From Knoxdaviesia capensis (Eukaryota; Ascomycota; Sordariomycetes; Microascales; Gondwanamycetaceae): 64,000 nt of DNA. Location of the stretch: positions 2,964,144 to 3,028,143 of the forward strand of contig LNGK01000002.1 of assembly GCA_001510575.1 (NCBI GenBank), in the 5' to 3' direction. The position numbers were made by a program, and so were the translations under genes. Numbering within the stretch: position 1 is the first letter of the stretch; each line of letters begins with the position of its first letter. The notes beneath the pieces are model-generated. The model saw nothing but the letters and a program-made list of their open reading frames with translations, searched no databases and was not told the DNA's origin. Below, piece after piece: positions 45,382 to 55,830 of this stretch.

Positions 45382-48267
45382 CTACTCGTAGATGTAGCAC
45401 AACTTACCGTCCATACCGCCCATCGTGTTCATCAGATCGCGCATCTTGATGGAGCCCGACAGCGCACCAATGGCAATAGTGTCGTCCAGAGTGCCAGCAC
45501 GGCCACCAGCGCCGAAGTTGGCGCCGATGTTGCCGGCAATGGTGTTGGTGCGGGTGTCCAGATCCTGCATCTGCCAGATCCACCACACACGGTCGATCAT
45601 GGCGTGGTGCAGGTAGAACGCCGGGTCGCCGGGCGAGGCGTAGATGTCGCCGCCCGGGTCGCCGCCAATGGTGAAGTGGCCGCCGCCGTGGACGCCGTCA
45701 AACCCCTGCATGGTGTCCTGGAAGGCGGCAATCGAGCTGCTGCGGGTGATCAACGAGTATGTCTTGTCGGCGGTGGTCTTGGCGGCGCTGGTCTTGCTGA
45801 TGTCGCGCTTGAGGCAGCGCGGGTTGTAGGCGAAGCTGTTGCCGGGGCCGAGATGCACCTCGAGGCTGGCGAACGGGCCGGTCTTGACGCAGGCGCCGTT
45901 GATCGAGTTGCCGCCCAGGCTGTCGTCGTTGCCGTTGAACAGCGGCGAGTTGACGGGGTCCTTGGCGTAGCGGTCCCAGTTCCAGTACGGGTGCGAGCCG
46001 GTGTAGCCGCACTCGTCGCGCAGCGCGGTCTCGTACGAGTACATGTACAGGCGGTGCCACGGGAGGAACGAGGCCGTCGAGTGCACCTGCGTGGTCAGCT
46101 CAATGTGCACGGCGACGAAGTCGTCGAAGCGCGATCGCACGCCGGGGTACTTGCTGGTCGGCAGCTTGGCGGGCAGGGTCTGCAGGCACTTGACGGCGGC
46201 GATGTACTCCTTGCGCTGGCCAGAGGTCAGGTCGCTCCACTCACGACGGACGCGGACGTTCTCCATGGTGCAGGTGGAAGATCCCTTGGCGGCAACGAAG
46301 CTGGACAGCTTGCTCATGCTGTTGTCCCGGAGGCTGTCAACAACGTCGGCGGGGTAGTTGCGCGAGACGTTGGTCGAGGCGGGGGTGGCAGCGGCAGTGG
46401 ACGAAGACGACGAAGTGGTGGTCGACGCGGGGCGGGTCATGGTCACGAAGGTGGTGGGAGCCACGCTAGACGAGGTGGACGTAGTGCAAGACGTAGTGCT
46501 AGTGGACGAGGCCTTAGCGGGCGCGGGAGTGGTAGAGGTGGTGCAAGAAGTGGTAGTCGGCTTAGCAGGCACCGGGGTGGTGGAGGTAGTGCATGAAGTG
46601 GTGGTCGGCTTAGCAGGCACGGGGGTAGTCGAAGTGGAGCAAGGAGTGGTGGTCGACGAGCTCTTGGGGGGAACAGAGGAGGTGGTCGGCTTAGGCGAGG
46701 TGGTCGCCTGGGGGGGGAACCAAGGAGGGAAAGGGAAGGTCTCGGTGCAAGTGGTAGTGGTTGGAGCAGGAGAAGAGGAAGCGGAGGAGGAGAAGGTGGT
46801 GGTGGATGACTTGGCCGGCACCGGAGTGGTCGAGGTGGAGCACGAGGTGGTGGAAGAGGCAGCCGGCTTGGAGGAAGTCGAGGTGGAGCAGGAGGTGGTA
46901 GAAGCCACAGGAGCAGAAGACGTCGAGGTCGAGCAGGACGTGGTTATGGTGGTGCCAGACGAAAACGTGGTGTACGAGGTCGTGGTGGACGCGGGGGGCA
47001 GCACGGGGGTGGTCGACGACGAGCACGACGTGATCATGGTGGTTCCGCTAGAGAGCGAAGTACACGAGGTCACGGGCGACGAGGCCGGCGGGGGCACAGC
47101 CGGGGTGGTGGAGGTCGAGCACGACGTGGTCGACGGGGGCACCGACGACGACGCGGAGGTCGAGCACGAGGTAGTCATGGTAGTGCCGGAAGAGAAGGTG
47201 GTGCACGACGTGGTGGAGGGAGGGGGCAGCACGGGGGTGGTTGACGGCGAGCACGAGGTCGTCATGGTGGTGCCAGACGAAACGGTGGTGCAGGGGGAGA
47301 TGGTGGATGAGGCCGGGGGAGGAACGGCGGTCGTCGACGATGAGCACGACGTCACCATGGTGGTTCCCGAGGAGAACGAGGTGCACGAGGTGGTCGGGGT
47401 CGACGCCGGGGGCACCTCAGTGGACGAGGTAGAGCACGAAGTGGTCATGGTGGTTCCGCTGGAGAAGGTGGTGCACGAAGTGGTCGGGGTCGAGGCCGGG
47501 GGAACCACGGGGGTGGTGGACGACGAGCACGACGTCACCATGGTGGTACCCGAAGAGAACGAAGCGCACGAGGTGGTCGGGGTCGACGCCGGGGGCACCT
47601 CAGTAGACGAGGTAGAGCACGAAGTGGTCATGGTGGTTCCACTGGAGAAGGTGGTGCACGAAGTGGTCGGGGTCGAGGCCGGAGGAGGGACGGTGGTGCT
47701 CGACGAAGAGCACGAGGTGACCATAGTAGTTCCGGACGAGAACGAAGTGCAAGAAGTGGTGGCGGGAGTCGACTCAGGGAAGACCGGGGTGATCGAGGTC
47801 GAGCACGAGGTGGTCATAGCAGTTCCCGAGGAAAAGGTGGTGCAGGACGTGGTGGCCGACGAGGCCGGGGGAGACACCGGGGTAGTCGACGAAGAGCCGG
47901 CGACGGTAGCCGGAGTCGAGGTGGACGCAGCTGGGGACGAAGAAGAGGAAGACCCGGTGCAAGTAGCGCAGCTAGGAGGGGGAACAGAGCAGGTAGCGCA
48001 GCTAGACGGCGGCACCGACGACGAAGCCGACGGGGCCGGGGAAGAAGCAGACGAGGAAGAAGCGGACACCGAGGTGGACGACGACGACGACGACGAGGAC
48101 TCAGACACGGCGGGAACCGGCTTGGTGCAGGTCGAGCACGACGGCGATGACGGCGTCGGGGTCACTGCGGCGGTGGTCGAGGTGGTCTTGTGCTTGTGAG
48201 GCACGGCGCAGGCGTTGGCGCTGCTCGCGAGGAGCACCACGGCCGTAACGGCCTGGAAGAAACGCAT
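45382..48267 (-). CDS. Secreted tyrosinase with long Ser/Thr/Cys repeat region
   Basis: Tyrosinases are binuclear type-3 copper enzymes that oxidise mono- and diphenols in melanin formation. One exon encodes 961 residues starting MRFFQAVTAVVLLASSANA, a clear signal peptide. The catalytic domain is the last ~330 residues. CuA ligands H721, H729 and H738 lie in HIELTTQVHSTASFLPWHR. CuB ligands H860, H864 and one of H887/H888 lie in GVHGGGH and FYLHHAMIDRVWWIW. There is no C-terminal inhibitory domain after CuB beyond about 70 residues. Residues ~30-630 are Ser/Thr-rich. They include ten copies of a 29-31 residue unit (SCTTFSSGTTMTTSC plus a Ser/Thr/Pro spacer), each with two Cys except the last, where one is Tyr. 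Shorter S/T units with VPAKPTTTSC follow. The repeats are probably heavily O-glycosylated. No GPI signal is seen. The enzyme is likely secreted or wall-bound. Confidence 0.93.
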   Translation of the reverse strand: MRFFQAVTAVVLLASSANACAVPHKHKTTSTTAAVTPTPSSPSCSTCTKPVPAVSESSSSSSSSTSVSASSSSASSPAPSASSSVPPSSCATCSVPPPSCATCTGSSSSSSPAASTSTPATVAGSSSTTPVSPPASSATTSCTTFSSGTAMTTSCSTSITPVFPESTPATTSCTSFSSGTTMVTSCSSSSTTVPPPASTPTTSCTTFSSGTTMTTSCSTSSTEVPPASTPTTSCASFSSGTTMVTSCSSSTTPVVPPASTPTTSCTTFSSGTTMTTSCSTSSTEVPPASTPTTSCTSFSSGTTMVTSCSSSTTAVPPPASSTISPCTTVSSGTTMTTSCSPSTTPVLPPPSTTSCTTFSSGTTMTTSCSTSASSSVPPSTTSCSTSTTPAVPPPASSPVTSCTSLSSGTTMITSCSSSTTPVLPPASTTTSYTTFSSGTTITTSCSTSTSSAPVASTTSCSTSTSSKPAASSTTSCSTSTTPVPAKSSTTTFSSSASSSPAPTTTTCTETFPFPPWFPPQATTSPKPTTSSVPPKSSSTTTPCSTSTTPVPAKPTTTSCTTSTTPVPAKPTTTSCTTSTTPAPAKASSTSTTSCTTSTSSSVAPTTFVTMTRPASTTTSSSSSTAAATPASTNVSRNYPADVVDSLRDNSMSKLSSFVAAKGSSTCTMENVRVRREWSDLTSGQRKEYIAAVKCLQTLPAKLPTSKYPGVRSRFDDFVAVHIELTTQVHSTASFLPWHRLYMYSYETALRDECGYTGSHPYWNWDRYAKDPVNSPLFNGNDDSLGGNSINGACVKTGPFASLEVHLGPGNSFAYNPRCLKRDISKTSAAKTTADKTYSLITRSSSIAAFQDTMQGFDGVHGGGHFTIGGDPGGDIYASPGDPAFYLHHAMIDRVWWIWQMQDLDTRTNTIAGNIGANFGAGGRAGTLDDTIAIGALSGSIKMRDLMNTMGGMDGKLCYIYE
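46780..47960 (-). repeat. Tandem repeats inside the tyrosinase gene (~90 bp unit)
   Basis: Ten diverged copies of a 87-93 bp unit encode SC-x-x-FSSGT-x-x-x-TSC modules. Two blocks are nearly identical and offset by 183 bp (47384-47494 and 47567-47677), which points to a recent two-unit duplication. Such tandem units are prone to copy-number change. Confidence 0.85.
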
Positions 48268-49490
48268 GGTGAAGAGGAAGCTTGAACAATTGGTGACTTT
48301 TTGAAAGGGCTTCCTGCTGTTTGTGTGTTGGAGTACTTCCGGTTTTGGGAGATAGGAAAAGAGATGCGTGATGCAGTGTAAGAACAAGAAGAAAACAAGT
48401 GCAGGTGGATGTAATGCTGAGTCCAGAAGCGAATGTGTGAGGCTCGGTCGGGAGAACGAACGACGATGCAGATGCAACAGACAGAAATCACACAAAAGAA
48501 AAAAGAAAAAGAACAAGAAACAAAACGACTGGAAATGCTCTAGAACAGAGAAAAACGAATGGACTGGTTTGATAGAGAGGAGGGAAGAACGAATGGACTA
48601 GTTTGAAAGAGAGTAGGGAGTAACGAATGGACTGTGGATAAACACCAACAAAGAGAGAGAGGAAGAGAGAGAGGTGAGGGAGGTCGGAACGGGGAACACT
48701 AACTTCGTCTTCACGAAGATCGTTGGTTCTTCTTCTTCGGACTGTGGTTTGGCTCCCGAAGGGAGGCGGGCGCGGAGGGCATCGAGACTATTTATCTCGA
48801 TGAGGCAGTCTCCCACTCTCCCCATTTACACGGATGTTTTCTGCCCTCCTCTCCTATAGTATGTTGGAGAATATCGCACCACCTAGGGAAGTCTGGCTAC
48901 CACCCTGGGGTCGGTACGTACCTTTTCTGCTCTCTATGAGGTCCGGCGGCTGGGTGGGACGGTGTCAAAGCACGCCGAGGACGCCAATGTCCGATATCCA
49001 ATCCATGCCATGTCCTCTTCTTCCTTCATCTTGCACTCACTCCTCCTTTTCGTCCCTTTATCCCTTTGTGAAGATCCCACACACACACACACCCCCTCTC
49101 TCCCGCCGCTCGTTCTGTGGACCACCACCACCGAGGGTCCTCGTTCTCCTTCGCTTGCACGGCTCCTGTCCCAGGTGAATGGCACGTCAACCTACCCTCT
49201 CGCCTCGCTTCTCGGACCAGGCCGACCAGGAACGAAGGCATGAACACCGCACCATAGGCAATGTCGTGGCAGAGCTGGGAGTCCAGCATTCTGTAGTGTA
49301 CCGACCCATGGCCCATGATGCGTGGGAAACTCAGTGCTGGGTATGGTACTTGTCCCCCCATTGAAGCAGCACTATGTTCACTCGACATTGGCCCAAACCA
49401 TGGACGAGCTTGAAGCTTTAACACTGGCCTAGGCTGCCCATGGCGGGCACGCAACAACAGCAACGGTCCAGGCATGAGGGGAGGGTGTGT
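48268..49490. other. Tyrosinase upstream region
   Basis: Upstream of the minus-strand tyrosinase there is A-rich DNA (48485-48530) and a reverse-oriented TATA-like ATAAATA at 48789-48795. A (CA)n run is near 49080-49093. Open frames at 48.8-49.4 kb do not look like protein. Confidence 0.4.
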
Positions 49491-49496
49491 GTATGT

Positions 49497-49510
49497 GTAC
49501 TGTACAGTAC
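49497..49510. repeat. Perfect 14-bp palindrome GTACTGTACAGTAC
   Basis: The sequence equals its own reverse complement. The same pentamer phrase recurs at four other places within 3.5 kb. Confidence 0.7.
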
Positions 49511-49892
49511 AGACGAAAATGAAAAGACAAACACCGCGCAAACAGACAGACAAGGCCTGGGGTCAGGGTCACGGACCTGGTCCAGAAAAAGAGGTCTACC
49601 TGACAGGGGCCAGGCACGGTGGGGGTTTTCTTCGTTTTTTTTTTTTTTTTTTTCAAGGCCAGGGGTGACAGATACCACTGGGCAGAGGGGGGCCAGTTGG
49701 AGCAACAAGCAGAAAAGGGACAAGGTAACGGGCTCTTGCAGTCATGACGAGCCCACAAAGGTTGAGGAAGAGGACGGAAGAGGAGGCAGAAGGAAGAAAA
49801 GCGGCTCAGAAACTCGGCGGTGGCCGTTCGCATGCAAACCTGAAATTGTAGGTCAGCCAAGCGGCAGAACTCTGTGGACAGTACAGTGCAGG

Positions 49893-49925
49893 ACAGTACA
49901 GTACTGTACAGTACAATACAGTACA
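49893..49925. repeat. AGTAC/GTACT repeat block with 14-bp palindrome
   Basis: ACAGTACAGTACTGTACAGT and following bases contain the perfect palindrome GTACAGTACTGTAC at 49896-49909; the flanks carry more ACAGTAC units. Confidence 0.7.
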
Positions 49926-51224
49926 GGACGATTCACAGCCTTGTCCAAAGCCGTACGACAGCAGAACCGAGAACTGAGAGTCCGGTATCCTGGTATTCAA
50001 CAGCCCGTTTCTCGGCGGCCATCGGACCAGAGTTTCGCGTCCTCCCGGTCTGCAGCCATAACATGTCGTAGAAGCCAGGACGTTGGAGGCGGCGGCCAGT
50101 AGACGGCCTCCGATTAGGTCTCGCTTCTTATCCAGCCAATAACAGTCGGTTCTATAAACAGCTTCTTATCTTATCTGCCACGTTTTCTCTCATCAGGCCT
50201 CCTTCCCGCACGAAAGGAAACGCCGCAAGCCCGAAAAATTCAGGAGAACCTCACATCTGACGTAAGGATAAAGTGTTCATCTACAGTATGTACCAACTAA
50301 ATTCCTTGGTTTCTTTTTCTTTTGTAGATGGCTAGATGCCAACCGTCTCCTGTTTTTCAGATTCGGATTCCGCGTTTTTATCTGCTTTGGCGGGCCGATC
50401 TCACCTAGACCATAAGTGCGTCTAGTTCCCACACTAGAAAAGCACTAAGAACCCGCCCAGAAGCGTCAACTGCCCACTAATGGTCGCTGGTCCAGAACTC
50501 AAACAGCGTCCCGGGACTCGTCGCGTTGGAAATCTCGCTTCGGATCGTCATCCGAGAACCAGAGAACAGCTAAGGGAATGGGGAGAGGGCCACATAAGAA
50601 CTCCTCACAGCGCCAGCAGAATATAAACCGGCAGTCATCATTGGTATCTCGACCGATCATGGAGTCCCTCCCTATACGGCACTTTCGGTGAAATGTGTCC
50701 GGTGTTTTCTGTACAGGAGAGTGAAGCGGTGTCCAGTCTGCCTCGTTGGACTTCAGATCGCCAAATAAGCACACACAAAGAGACCTCTCACATTTCGATT
50801 CTTACTCGTACCTCTACCGACGACTCCCTGCAACCCATCGTTGTCGTTGCATCGGCGCTGGATCTCGCCTCCAGGCCCGAAGCCTCCTCTCTCCAAGGCA
50901 CTGAGGCGTGCTAACCCAGGTCAGGCCTGCCACCAGGGACTCTGAGCAAGCACAACAGCAGGAATAAGTATTGCTAAACTCGCTTCTGCATGCTGGTGCG
51001 GGTACGTCGGACATCACCCGGACGGACGCTCAAGCCTACATACATAAGCGATTAAGAAATGAATTGTGGACAAAAGCAACCACAGAACAGACAGAAAACA
51101 AATATTGCGGGTTTCTGATTTCTGTAAGGAGTCTGTGCACAAAACAATCAGTGGACTGGCCAAGCAAGATTGCATAGGCTCCATAACTTTTATATTACGT
51201 ACAGGAGCAAAAGTGAAGGTTTGT

Positions 51225-51238
51225 GCGCGCGCGCGCGC
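51225..51238. repeat. (GC)7 dinucleotide run
   Basis: An alternating GC run that could adopt Z-DNA; there is no adjacent gene. Confidence 0.7.
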
Positions 51239-52924
51239 ATATGCAAAAAGGCGACCAGGTCCCTAGGTGCTGTCGTGCACTGGACAACCATCGACAGGAA
51301 CGGACGAAGCCTGTAGATATTTACATACCGACATTACTTGTGCAGGCAGATTCGCAATGCCCTCTGATTTTCTCTGATTCGTAGCTGCTGTACGTACAGG
51401 ATGCCTGGCCCCGGAAAGAACGCTTTGCGGTGCCAGGCCGGGCTGGCCGGCCTCCGATCCTGGCAAGGCCCCGATGGACTCTCTTTTGACAACGGGTCCC
51501 CCCTAACCCTAGCCCACATCTCCCCCAGCTCCTAATGTTTATGCATTGCTTTTGAAATTTGCTGTACCCAGGCGGTTTTGTCGGCATCTCTCCCCAGGCA
51601 CTTCTTCCCTCTTCCTGCCAAGCTTCTTGTTCCCGTCCCCCCAGCTCACTTCGGCTCCGTCTCGCACCCGCTGGGGTCCAGAATCCAACGGATACCGTCA
51701 TTTTCGTCCACCTAGCTCATCTGCTCAAAATCCAACCTATCTGGCAGGTTAAGTGTCGATGGCTTGTCGTCCACGGTCTCTTCTGGTGTACGAGTGATCA
51801 TTTCCACCTGAGATCAAGTCAACTGAAAAGAAGGCGGTTCTCCGTCGTCACCATCTCACGGATAAACGCCACCCAAGTTTCACGTAGATCAACCAGTTCC
51901 GGTTTTGTGATGTTCAGTACGTGGACGGCAGAGTCACGTTGCAGGTTCCGTGCTCAGCCAACCAACCAGCAGCGCTTTCACCCGTTCGTCTCCCGGCTCA
52001 ATACCCGGATACACAGACCTCTCTATGTCTTCTATATCTGTTCTGTACTGTACTGTACACTACTGTAGAGTCGACTGTGATGGTTCTGTCAGTGTCCGTG
52101 TTTGGCCCTGCCCATGGTCTTACCGCCCACATTCTATCACTTTTCGGCCCCTCTCGTATGCCTCGTTCGACATAATCTGTGTGTGTTGTTCTTCTGTATT
52201 TCCTCCGTTGGAGTTCAGACCCGACTGTTGCAGCGGCGCGGGTTCCTCCTGGAACCACACACCGCTCGGACACACGCAATTTTACCAGATGCAATCTGAT
52301 CCTCCCCTCATCAGATCCATCCAGAGCCTTCTTTGCGGACTGCAGACTTTTCCTCGTTGCTTGACAGCATTTTTGGCGCCGTCGTGCTTTTCTCTGTCTG
52401 AGAGAGACAGGAGGTCCTCAAAGGATGCACTCACTTCATCATGGCTCTACCACGCTCGTATAGCAGACAGTACCTCGAAATACCACCTGTCAGATACCTG
52501 CCCTCGGATCTCTCTAGCCGAAATCCACCCACACCCACGACAAGCCACCAAAGACAAAAACAGGTCCAGACGGGGTTTGATGGTGGAAGAACGGCCAAAA
52601 TCCACGGAAGAGGAGGGGAGAGAGATCATCCGGGTCAAGTCCGGGGGCACATCTCTTTTGGTGGGACCAGGCCAACTTCTTTTGCAAAGATCCCCCAAGA
52701 AAAGATACCACCACCCAGTGCTCACCTGATTTTGTACAGGCTTGTCCTCGCAGGAATTCCGTGCATCCACAACGCAGGTACGAGTACCACCGGCCCTGCT
52801 TTTCCTGTCCGTTCCTGGAATGTCACTTTCCGCTGCACCCTGTAGGCCATAGACTACTGTACTGTAGGCGTCTTTGTAAATTACGACACAAAGCATCCCC
52901 CTAACCATGCCACGAGGTAGCTGG

Positions 52925-52947
52925 ACTGTACAGTACTGTACTGTACA
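52925..52947. repeat. AGTAC/GTACT repeat block
   Basis: It contains the palindrome GTACAGTACTGTAC at 52928-52941, identical to the one at 49896-49909. A related GTACTGTACTGTAC is at 52045-52058. Confidence 0.7.
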
Positions 52948-52960
52948 CCGCCAAGGGCAT

Positions 52961-55830
52961 GATCCTGGCGGAGCACAGAAACGCCAAAAGAAAGAGAAGG
53001 AGAGAACAGGCCGAGGAAAGCATGAGAATCTGCCCACACAAAGACATCCTGGAACTCGGCCGAGTCTGTGTAGTAAAGCCATCCACATCACACCCCTCCC
53101 CCAGGCGATGGCTTTGCACTCGGACAAAAAGAGCAAAGGCCCTTTAGATGGGTTCCGGTCGCATAGTCGGTGGATCAGGGCTTTTTTGCGGTATTCGACT
53201 TGGGGGGAAGGGGGAGCATGTAACTTTTTAGCGGCCGAGGCTATTGTTGATGTTCTTAAAGTCTTAGGGTTCGGGTTGCTGCCTGTGCTTGTCGAGTATA
53301 TGTCCAACTTAACATAAATTTGTCCTTCGACTACAAGGATGGAGGTTCCGTAGGGCTTGACTACGTCTAAGACCTCTACTACAATGGAACGCCCGCGTTA
53401 AACAACACCCCAAAAAGACATTTCTCATGCCCTTCTCCCTCCGTATCACGACTCTTCACGAAATTGATTCCCGGCCGATCAGTGCTATCCGCATCATCCA
53501 GAGCCTGACCCAAAGTCTCGCTCGTTTCCAGGCCCTGTTAATATGGCAGACAGACTGCCCTCCCTCAGCTAGACCGAAAAATAAAATAAAAGGAGACAGA
53601 GAGTCGTGACGATCCCAAGCCGGAGCCAGCAATTGAGATCCAACAGCTCGTCCGTCCACACAGTGGCACACACACACTCACACACACAGCAAACAGAACC
53701 CAGCAATCCGTTTTCCTCGCTTCGCCCAACCCATGCTCCGAAATCCCTCCTCCATCCATGCAAGTCTAAATGTTTCATATTCCGGTTGTCCACCGAACAC
53801 CACCCAGATCCCTGCCTACCGACTACGACCACCAAACAACACACAGCTGGGCCTATATCACCGGTTTGCTATAGCGAAGAACACCACCACACCGCCGGCA
53901 GCCCTTATTTAATCTATTTGAAATGGCCATGCACACGCACACCAGACGAAAAACGCCGACTCCCGGACGGACAGACACACACGTCGCCCCAAAACTAGAC
54001 CGCAGGATGGCGGCGCTGGGGGGGGNNNNNNNNNNNNNNNNNNNNNNNNNNNNNNNNNNNNNNNGGGGGGGTTGGTTCACGCCGATCGCCTCTTCATGCG
54101 CTTCTCATGCTTCTTTGTTTCTGGGATTTTGGCGTGAGAAAGAAAGGTGAAACGAAACAACCCAGTTTCTTTCCGGATCAGTCTCCGTCCGCCCGGTCTT
54201 ACTACCCACCGTCCTTCCTAACATCAATCCCGCTTGTCACTTCTCACCGCGCTGGCTGTCTGATACATGTCGCCAACTTCGTATTTCTTTCTCATCAAAG
54301 CGCCCGCCCGGCCTAGAGTCGGAACCACATTGCTGCAGAAAAAGAGACAAAATGTCAGGTCGTGGCCCCCCTTCATTTATCATCTTCTGACAGCACAGCC
54401 ATCCTGCCGGCACCTCTTCTCGTCCCCTCTATGTATAGTACTCGTAATATAGCACTTCCACGCAGAAACAGGCTGAGGGGAATACGCTGGACTTACGCGC
54501 TTTGTATCTCACTTACACGGCAAACAACACCCCTATTCCACCGTCACACTGCCTATTTCCTCCGGCCTAAAGTCTGACCTCCGCATCCTGATACATATGG
54601 AGCTATCTACAGCTCATGATATGACAAGTTCTATCTGTACAGATTCCCGGAAGCCGTACCGCACTTTATATGCCACTTCCTACCTCCCACCTCCCACCTC
54701 ACCTCCCACACCCACATCCGCTCACATTAGATCACTTACTCACTTGACATACACGCCGGCAGATAATACAAACCTCTTGACCTCCCATCCCCACGCAAGT
54801 AAGCCCTATTCCGTCCTGAGACTCGAAGATACCCGCCCGCCCGCCACGACTACGCCGCAGTCGATATTTCCTCCCCCCNCCCCCCCCCCCCCCTCCTCTT
54901 GTTCATCAACGAACTGTTGCATTGGGATACTTCTGTCTTTTTGCATGTTTTCTTCGTCGTCCGATGGGTAATACTGCTCAGGCCTCCGCCGTACGTGTGC
55001 ACTTTGTTATTCTCCGTCCGTCAGTCCATCGCTGCTATTGTGTACAGGGTTGTGCGATATGACTGCAGTTTCACAGGATGGAAATGGAAACATCTGCTGC
55101 TACTGTATACCACCAATCATGCGTACCGAAAATAGCAGAAAAGAAAATCATAAGTGTAGGTAGGCTAACACCATTGCTCGCATGGGATCTGCAGTGCGGC
55201 ACGGCCAGGCTCGAGCTTCACTGGCTGGAGCATCTCTGGTTCACGCGGGAAGGATAGATCGGCGACATGGTTGCGGCGGCACTTTGATCGTCAGGGAACG
55301 ACATTCTTCATAAACGATAACATTTTGAGAGCAACCTTTCTATAGTAAACCTAGCCCACGGGAAGGAAATAGAGGTAACATGGCCAGTAGATATTTTACA
55401 TAGACATGATCTACAGGGAGAAAGGATCATGCGTTGGCTGGCCGTTCATGTTTTCTCAGTGCCAAATTATGGAGGGAAATGGAAGAAGGAAGGGAAGAAA
55501 AAAAAAGAAAAGAGAAAAAAAAGAAAGAAAACGACCAAAAAGCGAAATAAAATGGACGGAAAGAGAAGAAGAGAAGAAGAGACGAAGAGACAAAAAAAAC
55601 AACGAAAAAGGGCATGGCACATAAGAAAAGGAGGAGTGTCTCTGGTATGTTTCCAACGCAGCCAAGATGCATTGGATTTATGCCATCGAGACGAAGAGGA
55701 AGAAAGCACCAGAAAACATCCCGAAAAACGTAATAGAACTAGTGAAAGAAGAAAAGAGCCAGAAGAAAGAAAAAAAAAAGAGGCAAAACAGAAAGAATGC
55801 GTCAATCACTTGAGAAGATGGATACCATCC
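52961..55830. other. Gene-poor region with sequence gap
   Basis: No gene can be supported. It includes TTAGGGTT at 53264-53271, the N gap at 54026-54064, a C-rich run with one N near 54872-54893, and a purine-rich stretch at 55472-55615 just beyond the F-box gene stop codon. Confidence 0.4.
54026..54064. other. Assembly gap of 39 N, flanked by G runs
   Basis: N bases are bordered by G homopolymers on both sides. The missing sequence may be a longer G/C tract. A single N at 54879 lies in a C run and probably has the same cause. Confidence 0.95.

Larger units (their letters stand above)
49491..52960. other. Gene-poor region with GTACTGTAC-type palindromes
   Basis: About 3.5 kb with no gene I can support. 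Palindromic runs of the pentamer GTACT/AGTAC occur at 49497-49510, 49893-49925, 52045-52058, 52853-52866 and 52925-52947. Other marks are a T run (49635-49653), a (GC)n run (51225-51238) and AACCCTAG at 51505-51512. Confidence 0.5.

Noticed and set aside
46780..47960. CRISPR-like array
   Set aside because: The repeats are contiguous coding units without unique spacers, in a eukaryotic gene.
46358..48199. Open frame of 613 codons on the plus strand opposite the tyrosinase repeats
   Set aside because: It is the mirror of the repetitive Ser/Thr codons; composition is Val/Glu/Asp-only and repeats in step with the sense gene.
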